Positions 31,682 to 37,286 of a DNA stretch of 37,286 nt are shown here, in pieces. Positions within the stretch are counted from its first letter, which is position 1. The number at the start of each line of letters is the position of its first letter. A program made the translations under genes and the position numbers. Where the stretch lies: the NCBI RefSeq assembly GCF_000716435.1, contig NZ_JNWO01000047.1, positions 1-37,286 on the forward strand, given 5' to 3'. The notes below the pieces were generated by a model that worked only from the letters and a program-made list of their open reading frames with translations, did not search any database and was not told the DNA's origin. This DNA is from Streptomyces xylophagus (GTDB taxonomy: Bacteria; Actinomycetota; Actinomycetes; Streptomycetales; Streptomycetaceae).

Positions 31682-32932
31682 TCAGTCTCCTTGTGACACG
31701 GATGTCGGAACCGGTGCGGGCGGCACGTCGTCGAAGTGCCGACGGCCGCCGTACGCGTATCCGGCCAGGACCAGCAGGACCGCCGAGAGCAGCAGCCCGA
31801 CGGCCACCGGGTCCAGCAGTCCGGTCAACAGGCCCGCCGTGACGGGCGCGACGAGCTGTACGGCGTTCACGGCGCTCTCCAGGGCGGCACCGGTACGGCC
31901 CTGCAGCTCGGGCGGGACGAGCGCGATCGCACGCGTCTGGAACAGCACGCTCAGCATCGGCCCGACGAACAGCGCCGCACCGAAGAGCACTCCGTACGCC
32001 CAGACGGAGCGCACCGCGCCGAGTGGCGCGACCAGCACCACCATGGCTAGCGAACAGCCGACGACGAGCCGCCCCGCGGGCACGCGGCGCAGCACCCACG
32101 GTGACACCAGCGCGCCCACCAGACCGCACCCACTGGCCAGGCTGAGCATCAGCCCCACCGACGCGGGCGAGGCGCCGTGCGTCCGGGCCGCGATCAGCAC
32201 GAAGTAGTACGCCGCGGTGAACACGGCGTTGACGCCCGCGCCCCACACCAGGGCGAACCGCAGGAACGGCTGGTGCCACAGGAAGTTCCATCCCTCTCGG
32301 GCGGAATCCCCGAAGGACTTCGTCCGGCCCGGCCGGCCCGGCGCCGACAGCTCCGTCCGGATCGAGCGAACACACAGCGCGGCCCCGGCGTACGACAGGG
32401 CGTTCGCCGCGAACGGCGCCCACCGGGCGAGTTGATACAGCACTCCGCCCAGGAGCGGGCCCAGCAACGCGGCCCCCTGATCGCGGGCCTGGAGCGCCGC
32501 CACCGCGCCGCTCGGGTTGTCCGGGGGCAGCAGCGCCCGGATCGCGCCGCGGGCGGCCGCCACGTACACCGCCCCCGCGGCACTCTCCACCGCGGTCACG
32601 GCGAACAGCAGCGGCAGCGTGACCCGGTCGAGGAACACCGCCGAGGTCAGCACCCCGAACGCGGCGAACGCGACCGCCGCCGAACCGAGCATGAGCCGCC
32701 GCCGTGACCACCGGTCGGCGAGCACACCCGCGACCGGCCCGAGCGTGGTCGGGACGGCCACCGCGACCGTCCCCAGCAGGCCGGCCATCGCCGGACTCCC
32801 GCCAACCGTCAGCACGAGCAGTACGAGTGTCAGCTCGGCGGCGTGCGTACCCATCCGGTCCGTGACGCCGGCCAGCCAGTACAGACGGAAGTCACGGCGT
32901 CGCTCCACTGCCCCAGCACGTGGCCCGCTCAA
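31682..32932 (-). CDS. MFS exporter of the RiPP operon
   Basis: About 416 residues and twelve membrane helices (first: YWLAGVTDRMGTHAAELTLV). The cytoplasmic loop between helices 2 and 3 has VLADRWSRRRLML, the MFS motif A equivalent; later segments include VYVAAARGAIRALLPPDN and ARDQGAALLGPLLGGVLY, typical of enterobactin-exporter-like (MFS_3) proteins. The start is uncertain. TTG 32932 has GGGGGG five bases upstream and is preferred; GTG 32908 is the alternative, and the open frame runs much further but antisense to the SARP gene. Its stop is one base before the S9 start. First gene of the minus-strand operon. Likely exports the mature peptide or confers self-protection. Confidence 0.9.
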   Translation of the reverse strand: MSGPRAGAVERRRDFRLYWLAGVTDRMGTHAAELTLVLLVLTVGGSPAMAGLLGTVAVAVPTTLGPVAGVLADRWSRRRLMLGSAAVAFAAFGVLTSAVFLDRVTLPLLFAVTAVESAAGAVYVAAARGAIRALLPPDNPSGAVAALQARDQGAALLGPLLGGVLYQLARWAPFAANALSYAGAALCVRSIRTELSAPGRPGRTKSFGDSAREGWNFLWHQPFLRFALVWGAGVNAVFTAAYYFVLIAARTHGASPASVGLMLSLASGCGLVGALVSPWVLRRVPAGRLVVGCSLAMVVLVAPLGAVRSVWAYGVLFGAALFVGPMLSVLFQTRAIALVPPELQGRTGAALESAVNAVQLVAPVTAGLLTGLLDPVAVGLLLSAVLLVLAGYAYGGRRHFDDVPPAPVPTSVSQGD

Positions 32933-32992
32933 CGCGTCCCCCCGACGTCGGTTTCGAGGCCCCTCACTGTGTCCGGCGGGTCCAGGGGAAGG

Positions 32993-33021
32993 CTTGGACG
33001 AACCTTGAATCGGCCTTGCCA
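32993..33021. promoter_or_regulatory. Direct repeats at 11-bp spacing, SARP-type operator
   Basis: CTTG occurs at 32993, 33004 and 33015, exactly 11 bp apart, in the heptads CTTGGAC, CTTGAAT and CTTGCCA. SARP proteins bind heptameric direct repeats with 11-bp periodicity overlapping the -35 region. Here the middle copy overlaps the TTGAAT -35 of the SARP gene's promoter and the last ends six bases before its -10. The site lies in the divergent region, so it could serve both operons. Confidence 0.65.
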
Positions 33022-33033
33022 GGCGGGTATGAC
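33005..33033 (+). promoter_or_regulatory. Promoter of the SARP-type regulator gene
   Basis: TTGAAT, a 17-base spacer and TATGAC form a near-consensus vegetative-type promoter ending 37 bases before the start codon. The -35 element is inside the repeated CTTG operator. Confidence 0.7.
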
Positions 33034-33070
33034 GAGTGAGCGGACTCCGACCTTTGGAAGGTATGCGGTC

Positions 33071-35923
33071 ATGACGGTGCATCTCACGGTGCTCGGCAGC
33101 ATCGAGTCGCACATCGACGGCAGGCCCGCACAGCTGGGGCACACCCGCCAGCGCAGCGTCCTCGGCGCGCTCCTCGTGGACACCGGGCAGCCCGTCACCA
33201 CCGGACAACTGGCCGAACGCGTCTGGGGCGAGGAACAGCCCCGGCAGGCCCGCGCCACCCTCCACGGCTACGTCTCCCGTCTGCGCCGGGCTCTTTCGGA
33301 CACCGCCGAGGTGGCGATCGCACGGCAGGGGGGCGGCTACGTTCTTGCCCTGGCCGACACGGCCACGGTGGATGTGCACGACTTCCGCCGCCTGGTCGCC
33401 CAGGCCCGCGAGACCGACGACCGGTGTGCCATGGCCCTGCTGGAGGACGCCCTGGCCCGGTGGTGCGGCGAAGCCTTCGGCTCGCTCGACACACCCTGGT
33501 TCAACTCCGTGCGGGACAGCCTCGACCAGGAACGCTTCGCGGCCCAACTCGATCTCGACGACCTGCGATTACGCCTCGGCCGACACTCCGAGGCGCTCCC
33601 CGGCCTGCGGGCACGCGCTGCCGCCCACCCCCTGGACGAACGCCTAGCCGGGCAGGTGATGCTCGCCCTGTACGGCAGCGGTCGCGCCGCCGAGGCCCTT
33701 GCCCACTACCAACGCGTGCGGCACCGGCTCGCCGACGAACTGGGCATCGAACCGGGACCGGCGCTGCGGCAGATCCAGGCGACCGTCCTGGACCCGGCGC
33801 CCGCACCGCCCGTGAGCCGGCCCCCCGCCCCCGGGCCGGACCGGTCCGTCCGAGCGCCGGCTGCCCTCGCGGCGGAGAACCCAGCCGCCCTTCCGCGGCG
33901 GGCGAGTACCCCACTGGAGCGGACGGGCTCTCCACCGGCCCAACTGCCGGCGCCCATAGCCGCGTTCACCGGCCGCCACGGTGAACTGGCCCAACTCGAC
34001 GAACTGGTCGGCACGGCGGGGATCACCGCTCTCGCAGGCACAGCGGGCGTCGGCAAGACCACGCTGGCCGTGTACTGGGCGCACCGAACGCGTCACGCCT
34101 TTCCGGACGGACAGCTGTACGCGAACCTGCGTGGATTCGACCCGACGGCGTCCGCGACGACACCGGCGGAAGCGATACGAGGCTTCCTGGTCGCCCTGGG
34201 AGTCCAGCCGGACCGCATTCCCGCCGGACTCGAACAGCAGACCGGTTTGTACCGGAGTCTGCTGGCCGGCCAGAAGGTCCTGGTCCTCCTCGACAACGCC
34301 CGCGACGCGGAACAGGTCCGCCCCCTGCTGCCCGGCGTCCCCGGCACCTTCACGCTGGTCACCAGCCGCAACCGCCTCACGAGCCTCGCCGTGGCCGAGG
34401 GCGCGCAGCTTCTCACCGTCGACCCGCTCACCTCCGGCCAGGCCCGCGCGCTGCTCATGGCTCGGCTCGGCGGCTCCCGGATCGCCGCCGAGCCGGCGGC
34501 CGTACAGGAGATCACCGCCCGCTGCGCGGGTCTGCCCTTCGCGCTGGCGGTGGTGGCCGCGCGCGCCGCAGCCCAGCCGCGCTTCCCGCTCGCTCTGCTG
34601 GCGGAAGAACTACGCGCGGACGGTGCCCGCCTCGATGCCCTGGACGCAGGCGACCCGGCCACCCAAGTGCGCGCCGTGTTCTTCTGGTCGTATCGCGCCC
34701 TGGACGCCGATACCGCTCGCATGTTCCGCCTGTTGGGGCTACATCCCGGGCCCGATCTCGCGGTTCCGGCAGCCGCCGCGCTGGCCGGCGTCCCCGCGCC
34801 CGTGGCCCGGGCCCGGCTGGCCGACCTGACGCGCGCGCATCTGCTCACCGAACACCGGCCCGGCCGCTACACGTGGCACGACCTGCTGCGCGCCTACGCC
34901 GCCGAACTCGCCCACGCCCAGGACACCGACCGCGAGAGGGCCACTCTCCGTATGCTCGACCACTATCGGCGCACGGCCCGCAGAGCCGACGCCCTGCTGA
35001 CACCCCGGCCCGCCCCGGCCCAAGCCACGGCGGAGCAGCTCGCCGACCATCAGGACGCACTGGACTGGTTCACCGCCGAGTACCCCGTCCTGCTCGCCCT
35101 CGTGGCCCAGGCTCCCGCTCCGGGCTCCTGGGAACTGGCCTCGACTCTCATCACCTTCCTCGATCGGAACGGCCACTGGCAGGCCCTCGCCACCGCTCAG
35201 ACGACGGCGCTCGAAGCCGCCCGACGGCATCGGAACAAGGCAGCCCGGGCCGATGCGCACCGTGGACTCGGACTCGCCCTGGAGCGGCTGGAACACCACG
35301 CCAGAGCCCACACTCACTACCACCGGGCTCTCGCCCTCTACGGCGAACTCGATAGCCACCCGGGCCGGGCCCGGGTCCATCAACACCTGTCCCGGCTCTT
35401 CGAGTCCGAGGGCCGCCACCGGCGTGCCCTCACCCATGCGCGGAGCAGCCTGGACCACTACCGGGCGGACAGCGACATCGCCGGACAGTCCGCCGCCCTG
35501 AACAACATCGGCTGGGTCCTCGCGCAGCTCGGCCACCACTCCCGGGCGTTGACCCACTGCCGCGAATCACTGACCCTGGCCGAGAAAGCGGGTGATCTCA
35601 ACGGGCAGGCGCACATCCACGACAGCCTCGGGTACGTCCATCTGCGGTTGGGCGAGTACGGCGAGGCGGCGGCCCAATACCGGCGGGCCGTCGCTCTGTT
35701 CCGGCAGACAGGAGACCGGCTCAGCGCGGCCAGAGGGCTTGCCCGTCTGGGCGATACCTGCCAGGCGGGTGCGCAGCCCGGCGCTGCCCACGATGCACGC
35801 GTTCACGCGCTCGCGCTGACCGACCAGCTCGGTCTGCACGACACCGATCCGCTGCGGGCCGGAATCCTGAACAGCCTGGACCTGCACACCGTTTCGGAAC
35901 GCCCGAACGGAAAATCGCCCTGA
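33071..35923 (+). CDS. AfsR/SARP-type transcriptional regulator with NB-ARC and TPR domains
   Basis: 950 residues from ATG 33071 (GGAAGG nine bases upstream). Residues 1-95 form an OmpR-like winged helix (TVLGSIESHIDGRPAQLG, QRSVLGALLVDTGQPVTTGQ, RATLHGYVSRLRRAL); about 97-240 are the bacterial transcriptional activator domain (DVHDFRRLVAQARETDD, AQLDLDDLRLRLGRHSEALP, LADELGIEPGPALRQIQ). A Pro-rich linker follows. The NB-ARC ATPase has Walker A GTAGVGKTT at about 323 and Walker B VLVLLDN at about 402. The last 230 residues are TPR repeats (ARAHTHYHRALALYGELDSH, QSAALNNIGWVLAQLGHHSR, GQAHIHDSLGYVHLRLGEYG). This is the AfsR architecture, normally a pathway activator. Divergent from the RiPP operon, it is the likely cluster regulator. 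Confidence 0.95.
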   Translation: MTVHLTVLGSIESHIDGRPAQLGHTRQRSVLGALLVDTGQPVTTGQLAERVWGEEQPRQARATLHGYVSRLRRALSDTAEVAIARQGGGYVLALADTATVDVHDFRRLVAQARETDDRCAMALLEDALARWCGEAFGSLDTPWFNSVRDSLDQERFAAQLDLDDLRLRLGRHSEALPGLRARAAAHPLDERLAGQVMLALYGSGRAAEALAHYQRVRHRLADELGIEPGPALRQIQATVLDPAPAPPVSRPPAPGPDRSVRAPAALAAENPAALPRRASTPLERTGSPPAQLPAPIAAFTGRHGELAQLDELVGTAGITALAGTAGVGKTTLAVYWAHRTRHAFPDGQLYANLRGFDPTASATTPAEAIRGFLVALGVQPDRIPAGLEQQTGLYRSLLAGQKVLVLLDNARDAEQVRPLLPGVPGTFTLVTSRNRLTSLAVAEGAQLLTVDPLTSGQARALLMARLGGSRIAAEPAAVQEITARCAGLPFALAVVAARAAAQPRFPLALLAEELRADGARLDALDAGDPATQVRAVFFWSYRALDADTARMFRLLGLHPGPDLAVPAAAALAGVPAPVARARLADLTRAHLLTEHRPGRYTWHDLLRAYAAELAHAQDTDRERATLRMLDHYRRTARRADALLTPRPAPAQATAEQLADHQDALDWFTAEYPVLLALVAQAPAPGSWELASTLITFLDRNGHWQALATAQTTALEAARRHRNKAARADAHRGLGLALERLEHHARAHTHYHRALALYGELDSHPGRARVHQHLSRLFESEGRHRRALTHARSSLDHYRADSDIAGQSAALNNIGWVLAQLGHHSRALTHCRESLTLAEKAGDLNGQAHIHDSLGYVHLRLGEYGEAAAQYRRAVALFRQTGDRLSAARGLARLGDTCQAGAQPGAAHDARVHALALTDQLGLHDTDPLRAGILNSLDLHTVSERPNGKSP

Positions 35924-35943
35924 GCCGCCGAGTTTCGTCGAGT

Positions 35944-35968
35944 CCACTGGCCTTGTTCCGTCCAGTGG
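35944..35968 (+). terminator. Short hairpin after the SARP gene
   Basis: CCACTGG and CCAGTGG (7 bp) about 20 bases after the SARP stop; a weak terminator or part of a two-step stop together with the hairpin at 36069. Confidence 0.45.
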
Positions 35969-36068
35969 CAGCTCGCTCCGCATGCGATAGCAGCCGATAT
36001 GAGCGTGAAGTATAAGGAGATTGCGCGCGGGGGCCTCGCGGTGAACATCATCGAATGCTGACAATATA

Positions 36069-36111
36069 GGCCCTGACCAGCGCGTTCGTGTCTTTCAGCA
36101 CTGTCAGGGCC
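36069..36111 (+). terminator. Terminator-like hairpin with T-rich tail
   Basis: GGCCCTGAC and GTCAGGGCC (9 bp) enclose a 25-base loop, followed by TTCTCTCCTT. It lies between the SARP gene and the CRISPR array and should stop read-through of the regulator transcript into the array. Confidence 0.6.
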
Positions 36112-36255
36112 TTCTCTCCTTACGCGGCGGAAACTCCCTGGGACAGGCGTGAAAGTCCCTGGGAGGTCCCTGGCCTGGGACCGGTTCCGAGGCTGGGAGA
36201 GATTGCATCCGGCCAGGGAGCGCGCTTCCTTGAGCAGGCGCACCGCCCGGTTCTG

Positions 36256-36696
36256 GGGACCATCCCCGCTGGTGCGGGGAGCAGTTCCAGAAGTCGACCA
36301 CCGCGGCTTCAAAGGTGGGATCAACCCTGCAGGCGCGGGGTTGATCCCGTCCCCGGTCACACGTTCCCCAAGAACGGCAACTGCTCCCCGCAGCCGCAGG
36401 GTTGGTCCCGACGTCTGGCGCCGGTTCCAGAACCGGCTGTCCTGCTCCCCGTACCAGCGGGGATGGTCCCTGCCAACCCCCCGGGCGAACGTGGCCCCGC
36501 ACCCGTCGGGTTGGCCCCTGCGGCCCGTAGTCGACATGAGCGCGTCTCTCTGCTCCCCGCACTCCCGGGGTTGGTCCCTCGCCGTCAGTCCAGACCCCGG
36601 CGGTCTTGCCCTGCTCCCATCAGATGCGGGGATGGTCCCTGGCCTGCACCGCCTTGCTCTGCGCCATGATCCCCCGCAGACACCTGTGGTGGTCCA
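36256..36696 (+). CRISPR. Degenerate type I-E-like CRISPR array with one inverted repeat
   Basis: 29-base repeats begin CTGCTCCCCGC and end GATGGTCCC, the type I-E pattern of Streptomyces with a CCCCGC...GCGGGG stem. Plus-oriented units lie at 36320, 36381, 36442, 36490, 36550, 36611 and (very degenerate) about 36668. Starts are mostly 61 bases apart, giving 32-base spacers; exceptions are 36442 to 36490 (19-base spacer) and 36490 to 36550 (31). A further unit at 36256-36284 is an almost perfect repeat in the reverse orientation. The unit at 36320 departs from the consensus but keeps a perfect 11-bp stem (GGGATCAACCC/GGGTTGATCCC). No AT-rich leader and no cas genes are visible. Likely an old, inactive or orphan array. 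Confidence 0.85.
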
Positions 36697-36842
36697 TCTT
36701 CTCCCCCGGTGCCGTCACCGAGTACTCCCACCGCCCGGGGGCCGATACCGCATCCGCTGGGCCCAGGGCTGCCTGGTGGACGAGCTCGGCGAACTGTTGA
36801 CCACATCGACCGTTGCCATTCCCGGCGCCATCTATAGCGCCT
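36697..36842. other. Gap between CRISPR array and WYL gene
   Basis: No gene, leader-like AT-rich stretch or terminator recognised. Confidence 0.4.
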
Positions 36843-37286
36843 TTAGCCTGCCGGGGCGATGCCGAAATCCTGCGCCGGTGTTGCGGGCCAGTACGTTGGT
36901 GACGGCGCGTAGTGGTGGGCAAGATTGGTGGCGAGGTCGCGGAGGTGAGCCCTGGCTTCGGTGGGGCCGTGCACAGTGATGGCGCTCCCGAACGGCAGCA
37001 GTGCGCGCACGTCCTCCAGACGCAGGAAGCGGATCGTCACCTTGCGGCCGGCGGCGAATTCCTCATGGTCGTCCGGGACGAGTCGTTGGCCGAAGATCCG
37101 TTGCGCCCGCTCGATCTGGGTCTGGTCGATGGTGGCGCTGACCTCTATCGCGTGGTTGTGCTCCCACTGGTCGATGAGCGCTGCGGAGACGGTGGCCAGG
37201 GTCTGGTTCTCGCGGATCCGTCGTGGCCGGTCGACTTCTTTCCACGTCGTGATCCGTTCGAGTCGGTACATCCGTGGCTCTCGGGC
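36843..37286 (-). CDS. WYL-domain transcriptional regulator, N-terminus outside window
   Basis: The frame is open through the right edge (the last codons read AREPRMYRLERI), so the visible 147 codons are the C-terminal part of a longer protein. PRMYRLERITTWKEVDRP, followed by helices and strands with ATIDQTQIERAQRIFGQRLV, RKVTIRFLRLEDVRALLPFG, EARAHLRDLATNLAHHY, fits the last strand of a WYL domain and the C-terminal extension found in WYL regulators. The N-terminal helix-turn-helix would lie to the right. The Met at 37271 is not the start. WYL proteins sense ligands, some being nucleic acids, and several regulate CRISPR or phage-defence loci. Its neighbour here is the CRISPR array. Confidence 0.85.
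   Translation of the reverse strand, partial: AREPRMYRLERITTWKEVDRPRRIRENQTLATVSAALIDQWEHNHAIEVSATIDQTQIERAQRIFGQRLVPDDHEEFAAGRKVTIRFLRLEDVRALLPFGSAITVHGPTEARAHLRDLATNLAHHYAPSPTYWPATPAQDFGIAPAG

Noticed and set aside
32933..33547. Upstream extension of the RiPP exporter open frame
   Set aside because: It would run antisense through the SARP start and promoter, and lacks RBS and transporter-like sequence; the start is near 32932.
36588..36600. CAGTCCAGACCCC resembling half of a DasR site
   Set aside because: It lies inside a CRISPR spacer, lacks the left arm and is not near a sugar gene.
1..37286. tRNA, rRNA or riboswitch genes
   Set aside because: I looked for tRNA-like GGTTCGAATCC arms and conserved riboswitch cores and saw none.

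Overview
The window looks like a chromosome segment of a Streptomyces or close relative. It is very GC-rich, third codon positions are almost all G or C, GTG and TTG starts are common, Shine-Dalgarno sequences are GGAGG-like, and the gene families (SARP regulator, GH18 chitinase with a DasR-type operator, DUF5317, DUF5825) are typical of that group. The abundance of secreted hydrolases, broken genes, IS fragments and one biosynthetic cluster suggests an accessory region, perhaps a chromosome arm. That placement is an inference.

Layout. 1-5.4 kb: minus-strand genes for small exported proteins (a lipoprotein cut by the window edge, a small secreted protein, a peptidoglycan-binding-like protein, a NucA/NucB-like nuclease, a DUF3761-like peptide), a cytosolic-looking hypothetical protein, a 35-residue membrane peptide, and a DUF5317 gene ruined by an amber codon and a frameshift. 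5.6-7.2 kb: a sigma-factor-like trio. 7.2-12.5 kb: sparse and decayed, with one hypothetical gene, the tail of an IS3-type transposase butted against a headless and frameshifted STM4011-type radical SAM gene, an intact CHRD/DUF3455 lipoprotein, a broken monooxygenase-like gene and an 8-bp tandem repeat. 12.5-25.8 kb: housekeeping-like and secreted enzymes (PAP2 phosphatase overlapping a diacylglycerol-kinase-like gene, glutaminase with a ricin-type lectin domain, chymotrypsin-fold protease, MFS exporter, AraC/GyrI regulator, serine beta-lactamase-like hydrolase, chitinase with an upstream dre-like site).

26.2-27.05 kb is an IS graveyard with pieces of three transposase types. It borders the most interesting part, 27.07-35.92 kb: a compact RiPP cluster. 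One minus-strand operon encodes an MFS exporter, an S9 peptidase, a 30-residue precursor peptide ending in VIVVIIVSS (found by reading the sequence; shorter than most gene callers accept), a B12-binding radical SAM RiPP maturase and a DUF5825 protein. A divergent AfsR/SARP-type regulator has three CTTG-led repeats at exact 11-bp spacing over its promoter. The working model is that the radical SAM enzyme modifies the aliphatic C-terminal stretch of the peptide, the S9 peptidase trims it and the MFS protein exports it, under SARP control.

36.25-36.7 kb is a small, degenerate type I-E-like CRISPR array with one repeat in the opposite orientation and no cas genes in view. The window ends inside a WYL-domain regulator gene.
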